A stretch of 64,000 nt of DNA from an uncultured Flavobacteriales bacterium. Lineage in GTDB: Bacteria; Bacteroidota; Bacteroidia; Flavobacteriales_G; Salibacteraceae. The stretch is from NCBI GenBank assembly GCA_937899835.1, contig CALCCE010000266.1, positions 1-64,000 of the forward strand, read 5' to 3'. Shown piece by piece: positions 8,020 to 17,000 of this stretch. The number at the start of each line of letters is the position of its first letter. Position 1 is the first letter of the stretch. The notes under the pieces are model-generated. The model saw only the letters and a program-made list of their open reading frames with translations. It was not told the origin of the DNA and made no database searches. Made by a program: the position numbers and the translations under genes.

Positions 8020-8895
8020 TTATCGGGACAAAACGAAGCGTACGGCTCCACAGTTTTCAAGGTCCGACCGCAAGTAAAACTCCCGTTCTTGTTTGCCATC
8101 GAAAAACGAGATGCTGGCCGTAGTGGGGGGAGAATTGCCCATGTCTTCCGCGTAGAGTACCAGTTTATTCACTTCCCCCGCTTTGATTTGAATGGGGAAT
8201 CCTTGCTTATCTTTCGTGAGTGGATGCTTTTTTACGATCCACTCCCCGTTAAACATCAAGGAGATCACATCGCCGTCTTCCGTTTTGCTGTCCCACAAAT
8301 ACAGTGTAATATCTGATTGAAAAACGGGAATGGCGTTGGGTGCTGTGGTTACAGGCCGGTCCAACTCAACTTTTGTGGAGGGGGGAGTTGCTACTTCAGG
8401 AGAGGGGGCAGTAGGTTCAATAGTTGGAGGAGGTGTCTCTGCAAGGGGCAACTCAATGGCTTTCCATTCTTTGCGCAGGTAGAAAGAGCCCCCTTCTTGC
8501 ATGGCTTCCGGCGTGTACCATTTGCCGGCCAATTCGTTGCGGTCTTCGAACCGCACCAAAAAGAGGCCGTTCAAAACGATGTTCTCTCCTTGCATCACCC
8601 GATCTTCGGTCCAAAAAATAGAATCGCCTGAAATTTGACCTTTTACCGTTGTGTGCCCCGAATGCTGTGCGGGATATACAATCTCTCCCTTAAAGCTGCA
8701 GCCTTCGACCGATCGGATGCGCATCACAACCGGATAGGTAGCGTAGATGTTGAAGGAATATTGCTTCATTTCTCCGCTCCATTCTCCAATGAGAAAAGAA
8801 GGGTCACAGTTCTGAGAGTTGCTTTGACCGAGTCCGGTAAAGCCCGTTGTGGAGAAGAGTAGCGAAAAAAGAAACCAGCCAAGCAGCAAACGCAT
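8020..8895 (-). CDS. Secreted hypothetical protein
   Basis: 291 residues from the ATG at 8895; the longer frame to 8910 would need a TTG. The signal peptide is MRLLLGWFLFSLLFSTTGFTG. Residues about 30-150 form one segment (DPSFLIGEWSGEMKQYSF, then VVMRIRSVEGCSFKGEI) that looks like a lipocalin- or calycin-style beta domain. A Pro/Thr linker follows at about 155-185. A second beta-rich domain at 190-291 contains the TLYLWDSKTEDGDVISL and FNGEWIVKKHPL blocks seen in Bacteroidota proteins as a short C-terminal module. No catalytic motif is evident. It lies 51 nt after the TPR gene at 8947-9801 and is probably co-transcribed with it. Confidence 0.65.
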   Translation of the reverse strand: MRLLLGWFLFSLLFSTTGFTGLGQSNSQNCDPSFLIGEWSGEMKQYSFNIYATYPVVMRIRSVEGCSFKGEIVYPAQHSGHTTVKGQISGDSIFWTEDRVMQGENIVLNGLFLVRFEDRNELAGKWYTPEAMQEGGSFYLRKEWKAIELPLAETPPPTIEPTAPSPEVATPPSTKVELDRPVTTAPNAIPVFQSDITLYLWDSKTEDGDVISLMFNGEWIVKKHPLTKDKQGFPIQIKAGEVNKLVLYAEDMGNSPPTTASISFFDGKQEREFYLRSDLENCGAVRFVLSR

Positions 8896-8946
8896 GCTCA
8901 AAAATACCAAGGCCGCTTGAGCTGAAGGAGAGAATGCAACACCAAC

Positions 8947-9801
8947 TTAAAAAGTAACTTCTGTTGGTGTAGTCTTTTTCTTGTTTTTCTTGCAGTAGTC
9001 GTCGTAGCTTTCAGCGGCATCGGTGTTTCCGATTTTCATGGCGCGTTCCCAATCTTCGCACGCACCCGCCTTGTCTTTCATCTCGTATTTGGCCTCTGCC
9101 CGGTAAAAGAGCGCCCGGCCTTCGTCCTTGTTGCGCTTCTCGATGATGGCTGTAAAATCTTGGATCGCCTCCGCGTAGTTGCCTTCTGCAAACTTGCTCA
9201 GTGCTACATTAAAAAGGCCCTCAGTAAGGTCGGGGTTGAGGTCGACCGATTTTTTAAAATCGGTTTTGCTCTCGCCATAATTGCCCATCCGGCCATAAAC
9301 CGTTCCGCGGTTGTAGTAAGCTTCTGAATAATTCGGGTCTAGTGCAATGGCCTGGTCGAAATCTTTCAGGGCTCCCTTCAATTGGTTGAGCTCAATACGG
9401 GCGGTTCCGCGAAAGAAAAACACTTTGGGATTTTTATCGTCCAATTCGATAGAGCGGGTGAGGTCTTTGATGGCCGCCTTGTACTGCTCAATGCTAATGC
9501 GGGCCGCTCCGGTGTTGAAAAACAGCTCGGCATTTTCCGGGTCTACTTCCTGAGCCGCTTCATAGTCGGCAATGGCTTGAGCAAACTGGCCGAGCTTGTG
9601 CTGGCTGTCTCCCCGACCTTTCAACGCTTTGGCGTTGGCGGGTTCAAGGCTCAGAGCGGCACTGTAATCATCAATGGCTGCTTTAAAGTTACCCTCGTCG
9701 TATTTAGCCTGGCCGTTTTGTAAGTGCTCGTCCACCTTACCTTGTGCTCCGGCGGTTTGGAGCAACACAATAGCCATTAGAAAGGAAAGAAAGTATTTCA
9801 T
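8947..9801 (-). CDS. Secreted tetratricopeptide repeat protein
   Basis: 284 residues from an ATG at 9801 with a signal peptide ending in TAGAQG. The rest is a run of about seven 34-residue TPR units with the typical W/L-G-Y-A-F-A-P spacing, for example GNFKAAIDDYSAALSLEPAN, GQFAQAIADYEAAQEVDPEN, NQLKGALKDFDQAIALDPNY and a last unit at KAGACEDWERAMKIGNTDA. The C-terminus is a short Lys/Thr-rich tail. TPR superhelices bind peptides or partner proteins; the location should be periplasmic or outer-membrane associated. The partner cannot be deduced. It is the first gene of a short minus-strand run continuing with the gene at 8020-8895. The 198 bp upstream (9802-9999) hold no gene; a weak TACCGTTG box is the only promoter-like element I see. 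Confidence 0.85.
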   Translation of the reverse strand: MKYFLSFLMAIVLLQTAGAQGKVDEHLQNGQAKYDEGNFKAAIDDYSAALSLEPANAKALKGRGDSQHKLGQFAQAIADYEAAQEVDPENAELFFNTGAARISIEQYKAAIKDLTRSIELDDKNPKVFFFRGTARIELNQLKGALKDFDQAIALDPNYSEAYYNRGTVYGRMGNYGESKTDFKKSVDLNPDLTEGLFNVALSKFAEGNYAEAIQDFTAIIEKRNKDEGRALFYRAEAKYEMKDKAGACEDWERAMKIGNTDAAESYDDYCKKNKKKTTPTEVTF

Positions 9802-9999
9802 AATAAAGATTCAGCGTGTGATGATTGGAGTCCCTACTCCCGGGCGTAGTGCTTGAGGGGCAACCCTCTAAGTGCAACGGTACGAATGTGATATAATTGC
9901 TTTAAAGATCAAAATCCAATTTTCAACAGTGGTCCGTAAGGAGTTGTCCTTTTATGACGACGAAATAAGACAAGTCTGGTGCCAAATTTTTTCCTCCGG

Positions 10000-11286
10000 T
10001 TATTTTTGAATCAGAGCCGTCCAAACACTCAACTTCTGACCATCGGTGCGGGTCCATACCGGACGCACCATGCCATTGATGGCGGTGATGTGGTTGTAAT
10101 CTCCCAGGAAGAGTGTTTCAGACGGGGTGAAAGGTTTTTTGCTGATGCGTTCGTTTTCAAAGTGCTGCCCACCATCAGTAGAAGTAGCCATCCAAACCTC
10201 CGTTTCAAGGCCCTCGGCATTTCTACGATCATAAAACACCAAATACACGGCTCCGGTTACCGGATCAACGGTCATCCAGGAAAAAAATTGATGGGCACCC
10301 GGGCCATCGTTGTTCACCCGCAGCGGTTCCGACCAGGTTTTCCCGCCGTTGTCCGACCATGCAACAAACACATCCGTATCTGTTGCTCCGTTGCGTTGAT
10401 CGGTCCAGTTGATGTATATCCGCCCGCGATGCGGACCCTGGCTCAGGTCGCATACCGTTACCGGAAGGCCATTGCATCGCCTGATCCCCGGAATGGATTG
10501 CGTCCAACCGCCCGGTTGTTCGGCCACTTGAATTTCGTGGGGTCCCCAGGTTTTTCCGCCATCGGAGCTCGAATTGAACCAAATGCGATCACCGAAACTC
10601 CAGGCGACATAAATTTCTCCATTTGGACCTACCGCCGGCACTGCTCCCTCAGCTGTTTGGTCGTCGTCGAGGCAATTGCCACTTTGGGCATTGATGCGCA
10701 CCGGATTGCTCCAACTCTTGCCCTGGTCTTTTGATTGGGCAAAAAGAATACGGGTGCTGTCTCCGCGGGCTTTGCTGTTGTAACTGTCGAATTGGGTCCA
10801 GGTGACGTAAATGTTGCCACTGGCCGGATCGGCAATTGCCCATTCTTTATCCTGGTCTTTGCTGCCATTGAGCCCCATAAAAGAGCCAGAACTCCAGGTT
10901 TGTCCCTGGTCGGAAGAAGTTTGACAGACAATGCGGTCGAGCACCTCCGAACTCGCCCACTGTTTTCCGGTGGGATCGGATAGGTGAAAAAAGTACAGTT
11001 GGCCCTTGCCATCGGCAATCAAACAGGGGTCGCCAAAAATGCCATATTCCGAAGCAATGGTCACCGGTTTCCACGACTTGCCTGCATTTTGCGAACGGTA
11101 CAGGTTGTGGATGTTAGTACCCACCAAATGGATATCCGGGTTGAGCGGATGGATTACGTAGCATGGTTCTTCCGGGGCATAATAGCCCTTTCCACGGTCG
11201 ATGCGTACATTTTTATAGGCGGTTTGTGCCATCATGCACAAAGGCAGCACAATGCTTAGAAAAGTCAGGGCTAACGCTCGAATCAT
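10000..11286 (-). CDS. Secreted BNR/Asp-box repeat protein (sialidase-like fold)
   Basis: 428 residues from an ATG at 11286 with a signal peptide ending MMAQ. Six Asp-box motifs of the S-x-D-x-G-x-x-W/F type are visible: SQNAGKSW, SSDQGQTW, SKDQGKSW, SSDGGKTW, SDNGGKTW and STDGGQHF. This spacing predicts a six-bladed beta propeller as in sialidases and related glycoside-binding proteins. The arginine triad needed for sialidase catalysis is not obvious from reading alone, so exo-alpha-sialidase activity is uncertain; it could also be a non-enzymatic propeller. The start overlaps the stop of the gene at 11283-11747 by the 4-nt ATGA, showing translational coupling. Confidence 0.85.
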   Translation of the reverse strand: MIRALALTFLSIVLPLCMMAQTAYKNVRIDRGKGYYAPEEPCYVIHPLNPDIHLVGTNIHNLYRSQNAGKSWKPVTIASEYGIFGDPCLIADGKGQLYFFHLSDPTGKQWASSEVLDRIVCQTSSDQGQTWSSGSFMGLNGSKDQDKEWAIADPASGNIYVTWTQFDSYNSKARGDSTRILFAQSKDQGKSWSNPVRINAQSGNCLDDDQTAEGAVPAVGPNGEIYVAWSFGDRIWFNSSSDGGKTWGPHEIQVAEQPGGWTQSIPGIRRCNGLPVTVCDLSQGPHRGRIYINWTDQRNGATDTDVFVAWSDNGGKTWSEPLRVNNDGPGAHQFFSWMTVDPVTGAVYLVFYDRRNAEGLETEVWMATSTDGGQHFENERISKKPFTPSETLFLGDYNHITAINGMVRPVWTRTDGQKLSVWTALIQK

Positions 11287-11747
11287 GGCGCTTCAGAGCT
11301 AATGGTGGCCTCCTCCAGAATGAAGTTCATCTCGTTGACGTCATTATCATTGCGCCTTAATCGGCCGGTGAACCACGCATACTCATCGGTACGCAGGTTT
11401 TTCCCTTTTTTCTTGACACGTAGCTCCACCACTGATTCCGGTCCTGCGTTGCCACAAAAGAAACAAGAAGCAAATGGATTGGCCGAGAGCACCAGAAAGT
11501 CTGCCTCCACATCCAATACAATGAGGTAGCCTTGCATCACGATGCGTTCACCTTCCAAAGCAATTATTTTATCTGGAAAAGCGGGAAACCAAAAGTAGGC
11601 ATCCAATTCGTCACTGTATTTCTTATCGAAAGGAACCTGGGCAAAGGTATCCCAGCCTATTCTTTGTTGGCCAATCGCAGCGAAGGTGAATAGAAGAAAA
11701 AAAGCGGCTAAGGACCAGCGAAAAAAATTATGCAACATAACGGTCAT
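11283..11747 (-). CDS. Small secreted hypothetical protein (DUF3299-like)
   Basis: 154 residues from the ATG at 11747; the open frame reaches 11780 only through a TTG, and a further ATG is present at 11738. The signal peptide ends FAAIGQQ. The mature part has WDTFAQVPFDKKYSDEL followed by LEGERIVMQGYLIVLD, then ANPFASCFFCGNAGPESVVEL with a CxxC pair, then a basic segment and WFTGRLRRNDNDVNEMNF. This arrangement, with a FASCFFCGNAGPES-type loop and an OB-like beta barrel, recalls the DUF3299 group of periplasmic proteins. Role unknown. It is immediately upstream of, and coupled to, the BNR protein. Confidence 0.65.
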   Translation of the reverse strand: MTVMLHNFFRWSLAAFFLLFTFAAIGQQRIGWDTFAQVPFDKKYSDELDAYFWFPAFPDKIIALEGERIVMQGYLIVLDVEADFLVLSANPFASCFFCGNAGPESVVELRVKKKGKNLRTDEYAWFTGRLRRNDNDVNEMNFILEEATISSEAP

Positions 11748-11863
11748 TCTTGGGGCTAAGAGCAAGATGCGAGCCAGCAACTAAGTTACAGGAAATCCAA
11801 GGATTCTGAATTTTACAGAGAAGCAAAGAATCGCGAAGTGGTTGTTGGAAGGGTAGAGTTGAC

Positions 11864-12280
11864 CTACTCCTTGCCATAGCAACGAATACACACTCCTTCG
11901 ATGAGTAAATTGGCAGATGCGGAAGTGTATCCTTCCGGGAGCTTAATACCAGGAATCGAAACCTCCGTCAAGCATTCGGAGGTGGTGCATACCCGGCACT
12001 TGAAATGAACATGGTTGTGGTGATGGTCACCATCACTGTGCTGGCACAAAGCATACTTGGCAGAGCCTTCGTCATCCAGCACCTTGTGAATGATGTCTTT
12101 TTCTAAGAACGTATTAAGGGTTCGGTAAAGGGTGACCCTGTCAAATGCTTTTCCCAAGCGCTTTTCCAAATCACTGTGCGACAAAGCATGGTGATGGGCT
12201 CTGAAAGCCTCTAAAACCCCAGACCGGGAAGCGGTGGTTCTTAGGCCTTTCGCTTTAAGAATTTCGTTCGCATCTTTCAT
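11864..12280 (-). CDS. Fur-family metal-responsive transcriptional repressor (Zur/Fur type)
   Basis: 138 residues. The N-terminal winged helix contains LRTTASRSGVLEAF and DRVTLYRTLNTFLEKDIIHKV, the recognition helix typical of Fur proteins. The C-terminal dimerisation domain has the His-rich metal site HSDGDHHHNHVHFKC and two structural-zinc CxxC pairs, CRVC and CIRC. Fur homologues bind palindromic operators when metal-loaded. The His-rich loop would fit zinc sensing, but ferric or peroxide sensing cannot be excluded. It is 41 nt downstream of the Nudix gene; a TACTTTTA box close to the TAnnTTTG consensus lies in that gap, so it may have its own promoter. Confidence 0.92.
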   Translation of the reverse strand: MKDANEILKAKGLRTTASRSGVLEAFRAHHHALSHSDLEKRLGKAFDRVTLYRTLNTFLEKDIIHKVLDDEGSAKYALCQHSDGDHHHNHVHFKCRVCTTSECLTEVSIPGIKLPEGYTSASANLLIEGVCIRCYGKE

Positions 12281-12321
12281 CTCGATGCTGTAAAAGTACT
12301 GAATTTACTGAGGAACTGCAT

Positions 12322-12984
12322 TCAGTTCATGCGGTGCAGTAAATGTTTGAATTCGCTCAAAATCATCGCAGTGGCTCCCCAAACCTGATTGCCCAGCAAA
12401 TCGAAGTACGGAGCCTTCAGCGAAACCGTACCATTCATGGCCTTTACGGTGTTTTCCTTCACCAATTGATCGTCCATTAATTGGCCGATGGGCACTTCAA
12501 TCAAGCTTTGCACCTCTCTGGGGTCAGGATCAAACTCCAATTCACCTTGTGCGATACCAACATAAGGCTGAACCAAAAAACCACTGGGCGGAATGAAAAC
12601 CTGCGTAAGTGCTCCAACTACTTGAATCCGATCACCGGGAACGCCAATTTCTTCGCACGTCTCCCGCAACGCTGTAGCTTCCAGGTCAGCATCTTCCTCT
12701 TCTTTTTTACCACCGGGCAGGCTCACCTGATTGCTGTGTACGCCCTGGTAAGACGGCCGACGGGTTAAAATAAAATGAGGTGCATTGTTCAGTGCATATA
12801 CCAAAACCATTACTGCGCTCAAGCGCGGAGTAATATCGAGTTTCAAGGCTTGTGCCGCGGTAGGACGCTTGTAAGGCGCCATTTTAAATTGTGCTGCTTC
12901 ACCGGGAAGCGGAAGTTCAAAAGCCCCGGCAAGAAATTCGAAAATCGGTTGAAGGCTGGAATCAGGCATCAAAGGATCAGGCAT
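12322..12984 (-). CDS. Nudix hydrolase, CoA pyrophosphatase-like
   Basis: 220 residues. The Nudix box is complete: GGKKEEEDADLEATALRETC followed by EEIGV, fitting G-x5-E-x7-REUxEExGU. Upstream of the box the VSLPGG segment and a basic RRPSYQGVHSNQ loop resemble the NudL-type CoA pyrophosphatases, which cleave CoA or its derivatives to 4'-phosphopantetheine and 3',5'-ADP in the cytosol. Two starts are possible. The ATG at 12984 overlaps pfkA by 16 nt. The ATG at 12969 forms the compact TGATG stop/start junction. The sequence ATGCCTGAT is repeated at both. Either way translation is coupled to pfkA. Confidence 0.9.
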   Translation of the reverse strand: MPDPLMPDSSLQPIFEFLAGAFELPLPGEAAQFKMAPYKRPTAAQALKLDITPRLSAVMVLVYALNNAPHFILTRRPSYQGVHSNQVSLPGGKKEEEDADLEATALRETCEEIGVPGDRIQVVGALTQVFIPPSGFLVQPYVGIAQGELEFDPDPREVQSLIEVPIGQLMDDQLVKENTVKAMNGTVSLKAPYFDLLGNQVWGATAMILSEFKHLLHRMN

Positions 12985-13955
12985 TCGAGGTGTTCAGCCA
13001 TGCGCAGGTTGAGTTCTTTTTTCTGGTCGATGGCTGCTTTTAAGGGAATAGAGGTCAATTGATTGCCAATCAGACCGACCATTGTACCCGAATGTCCTGC
13101 CAACAAAGCGTTCACCGCTCCGGTGCCGAGTCGGGTTCCTAAAACCCGATCGTTCCAGGTAGGCGTTCCGCCCCGCTGGGTATGTCCCAATACCGAAACC
13201 CTGGTATCGTAATCGGGCAGGAGGCCTCGAATACCCTTGGCCACCTCAAACGCTCCGCCTCCATCATCGCCTTCGGCAACAATCACAATGCTGGACGTTT
13301 TTCCTTTTTTGGCTCCTTTGGCCAATTCGTCGGCCAGTCGTTGAATATCGGTAGGAGTTTCCGGCAAAAGGATGGCCTCAGCACCCCCGGCAATTCCTGC
13401 AGCCAAACCAATGAATCCGGTATCGCGGCCCATTACTTCAATAAAAAACACCCGGTCGTGAGAAGCTGCCGTATCCCTGATCTTGTCAATAGCATCCACC
13501 ACATTGGAAACCGCCGTATCGAAGCCCAAGGTAAAATCAGTACCATAAAGGTCGTTATCGATCGTTCCGGGAACACCTACAATCGGAACATTGAATTCTT
13601 CCTGAAATACTGTTGCCCCGGTAAAAGTGCCGTCCCCACCTATGGCCACCAGCGCATCGATTCCCCTTTTTTGAAGTTGATCAAAGGCCTTTTGTCGTCC
13701 TTCCGGGGTTTTGAATACTTTGCTGCGGGCCGATTTGAGTATCGTGCCTCCCCGTTGAATGATGTTGCTCACACTGCGGGAGTTCATGTCCATGAAATCA
13801 CCGTCGATCATGCCTTCATATCCCCGCCATATGCCGGAAATCTGAAGGCCATTGTTGAGCCCGGTTCGTACGGCTGCACGTACACAGGCGTTCATTCCGG
13901 GAGCATCGCCACCCGAAGTGAAAATGCCAAGATGTTTGATGGTTGATTGTGCCAA
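12969..13955 (-). CDS. pfkA: ATP-dependent 6-phosphofructokinase, TTG start
   Basis: 328 residues if started at the TTG at 13955, close to the 320 of bacterial PfkA. Key blocks: FTSGGDAPGMNACVRAAVR at the N-terminus (ATP-binding GGD), IGGDGTFTGA, GVPGTIDNDLYGTDFTLGFDTA with the catalytic TIDND, EVMGRDTGFIGLAAGIAGGA, and LGHTQRGGTP near the C-terminus. It phosphorylates fructose 6-phosphate in glycolysis. The frame is open up to 14027, but that start is also TTG. No in-frame ATG precedes the conserved GGD block, and a TAACTTTG promoter box at 13979-13986 lies inside the extension, so the 13955 start is preferred. It leads the pfkA-nudix pair. Confidence 0.95.
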   Translation of the reverse strand: MAQSTIKHLGIFTSGGDAPGMNACVRAAVRTGLNNGLQISGIWRGYEGMIDGDFMDMNSRSVSNIIQRGGTILKSARSKVFKTPEGRQKAFDQLQKRGIDALVAIGGDGTFTGATVFQEEFNVPIVGVPGTIDNDLYGTDFTLGFDTAVSNVVDAIDKIRDTAASHDRVFFIEVMGRDTGFIGLAAGIAGGAEAILLPETPTDIQRLADELAKGAKKGKTSSIVIVAEGDDGGGAFEVAKGIRGLLPDYDTRVSVLGHTQRGGTPTWNDRVLGTRLGTGAVNALLAGHSGTMVGLIGNQLTSIPLKAAIDQKKELNLRMAEHLECLIL

Positions 13956-13967
13956 TAGAATAAAAAT

Positions 13968-13986
13968 GAGGTCTACCTCAAAGTTA
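13968..13986 (-). promoter_or_regulatory. pfkA -7 box with a GAGGT/ACCTC palindrome at the predicted start
   Basis: TAACTTTG (13979-13986, minus strand) matches TAnnTTTG. It is followed at once by GAGGTAGACCTC (13968-13979), a 5-bp inverted repeat over the expected transcription start. The only nearby TTG is 13 nt upstream, too close for a standard -33 element. A short leader of about 20 nt would lead to the TTG start at 13955. Confidence 0.45.
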
Positions 13987-14030
13987 CGAATCCTAAAAGC
14001 AATCCCCGATAGTGGGCCAGGGTACAAAGT

Positions 14031-14065
14031 AAAAGGGCCGCCCCACGGAGGAAGCGGCCCTTTCG
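14031..14065 (-). terminator. Terminator after the first T9SS giant gene
   Basis: On the minus strand AAAGGGCCGC and GCGGCCCTTTT form a perfect stem of at least 7 GC-rich pairs with a 12-nt loop and a short T run, starting about 20 nt after the stop at 14085. The flanking A/T runs would allow function in both directions. Confidence 0.8.
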
Positions 14066-14084
14066 GATGCGTATCGTTATGCGT

Positions 14085-17000
14085 TTATCGAATTACCGTC
14101 ACAAAGCCGGTGTATTCGTGGCTCGTTTGATCGAGTGTAAAGTCGCTGGTAGTAATTTTCCAAACATAAGCTCCGGGAGGTACAGGACCAGAACCATCGC
14201 TGTAGTTTCCGTCCCACTGATCTGCCGGGTTGTTCGATTCGAAAATCAAGTGTCCCCAGCGGTCGTATACCAACATTTGGAAATCATTGGCTTGGATTCC
14301 AACGCCAACCGGACCGAAGAAGTCGTTGTCGTTATCACCGTTTGGTGTAAAGGCTCTGGGTACCCAAATCAGGTATTCAGCCCCTACTCGTACAATCAAG
14401 TCGGTAGTTCCTTTACAACCGTGTACAGTAGTTACGTCCAGTTGAACATTATAACTTCCCGAATCAGTTCCAGAGAACTCAAATTGTGGGTTGCGGCTGG
14501 TGCTTTCACCAATTCCGGCAAAGTTCCAGTACCACGAGTTGATGTCTCCTTGCGACTTGTCTATAAACTGCACCTTGGTGTTGAGCAGCGTAGTTGGGTT
14601 AGGAGTTACCTCAAAGCGAGGAGTAGGATTGGCATGTACCGTGATGAAATCGTCTTTCACCATTTTGGATTGACATCCATCGGCTGAGGTCACAATCAAA
14701 GTCACATCATAGGTGCCATCATCATCGAAATCGTGGTATTGGTTGCAATCGTTGCTGGAACGGCCGTCACCAAAATCCCAGAAGCACTCTGCAGCCAGAG
14801 TAGACTGGTTGATGAATTGTACGCCAAGAGGCTCACAACCTTCATCCAAATCGGAGATAAAATCTACCACCGGTAGTGGGTTCACCGTTACCGTTACCTG
14901 CTCAGTAATAGCAGGTGATCCGCAGAAGTCGTTGATTGTAACGGTGTAGGTAGTGGTTTGCGAAGGCGTTGCCACCGGGTTGCCGATGTTCGGGTTCGAA
15001 AGATCGGTTTGTGGGAACCAGGAATAAGAGAACCCAATTCCATCACCACCCGCTCCGGAAGCCAACAGATTGGCAGAGGATCCAGGACAAACGTTGGTAT
15101 CGTTTGAAGTAACAACGGTCAGGGTATCGTGAAGGTTGACGGTAATCAATGATACCGTGGACAAACAGCCGTTAGCGTCTTCAGCATATACCTCGTAAGT
15201 TGTGTTTTGAGTTGGGCATACGTTGTGTGTCATGTTGTTGCCCAAGAATCCGCCACCGCCACCGGTGATGGACCAGTGATAGGTGTAAGGTGCTCCGGAA
15301 CCGCCCGAGGCAGGTGCCGAAATGTTCACACAGTTCGTTACACAAATCGTTGTGGAAGTAAAGGTTGGGTTCACCACCACCTGAGAAGGCTCAGTAATGG
15401 TTACCGTAGTAGTGATTTCACAACCGTGAGCATCGCGTACTACAATGTCGTAGACTCCAGGTGTCAGGTTGTTGAAAGCATTGGTAGAGGAGAACGTTGT
15501 ACCGTTATCGATACTGTAACTGTAAGGCGGTGTTCCTCCATTCACGTAGAGTGAGACCGAACCGTTGCCGTATCCAAAACAGGTGACGTTTTGTGTAATG
15601 ACTGAATCAAAGGCCAGAGGTGTAGGCTGACCAACGTTGAAGTTGGTTTCCTGCGTACAGCCATTGTTGTCGGTTACCGTAATGGTGTACAAACCGGCAC
15701 ACAGGTTGTTGGCGCTTGAGGTCACGGAAGAAGAACCACTCCAGGCATAGGTAAACGGTGGGTTGTCACCCGCTGGAAGCGAAGCCGCTGACCCAGTACA
15801 AGACTGGTAGCAGGAATCGTCTACTACAGTGATTTGGTTGGTGATGAGCGAAGGCTCCGTAAGGGTCACCGTTTGATTGGCTTGACACGTGTTGCTGTCT
15901 TGAACTACTACCGTATAGGTGCCAGCACTCAATCCGGTAAAGTTGTTGCCCAACTGGAAGTTAGCACCGTTGTCAATACTGAACAAGGGGTTGCTGCCTG
16001 CACCTCCGGAGGAGAACAGAGCAATGGTACCCGAGTTGTCGTTGTTACAATTGAGGTTGGTGGTAAGTACCGAGTCAAACGCCAAGAGAGCAAACTCGTT
16101 CAGTGTTACCGTAATGGCTGGGAAGGTAACGCAACCCGCTGCATCCTGAACAATGATGTTGTAGGTTCCACCAGGAAGGTTAGGAATCGAACCAATAGTC
16201 AGGAAGGTCGCACCACTGTCAATACTGTAAGTCAATGGAGCAGTACCCCCGGTGGCAAAAATGTCGATCTGTCCATCGTTGGCAGCAAAACAGCTCAAGT
16301 CAGCTGTATTGATACTGTCAATTGTAGGCGCACCCGGGTTCAGCAAAGTGTCCGAGGCAAATTGACTGGTACATCCCAAAGAATCTTGTACGATGAAGGA
16401 GTAGTATCCGATGCTCAACCCGTTGAAGGTGGGACTATTCTGCCAGGTTGCACCACTGTCAATACTGTACTGGTAAGGCGGGAAGCCACCAGTGGTAAAG
16501 ATGGTGACTGCACCATTGTTCAAACCACAAGAAGGAGGCGTAGTGGTCAATTGCAGTGGAGCAATTTGTTCAACCGTTACCAATACTGAGTCATCCAACA
16601 CACATCCACAAGAATCGGTGTAGGTGACATAGAACATGGTGGTTTGGTTGACCAAAGCCGTTGGGTTTGGAATGGTATCGAAGTCAAGCAAGTTGGCGTT
16701 AGACCACTGCCAACTTCCACCACCAGGGCAAGAACTGGTATCTACAGCGGCAGAAAGCTGCAGCGAAGTAGGACAAACAGAGGTATCGTTGGAAGTCGTC
16801 AACGCTGGCACTAATATTTCTACAGTAGAAGTGTCAGAACAAACAGTACCAAAAGTATCGCGCAATACTACGGTGTAAGAAGTGACACCAGGAGGAGGAG
16901 TAACCACCGGGTTGCGAATACTGGTATCGGAAATAGTGGAGTCGTTTGGAGTCCAGGCATAAGTAAATGCACCTGGATCCGGATCAGCACAATAGTTAAA

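Noticed and set aside
7923-8099. N-terminal extension of formate-tetrahydrofolate ligase
   Set aside because: It overlaps the neighbouring gene and makes the protein longer than the family; the ATG at 7922 gives the normal N-terminus.
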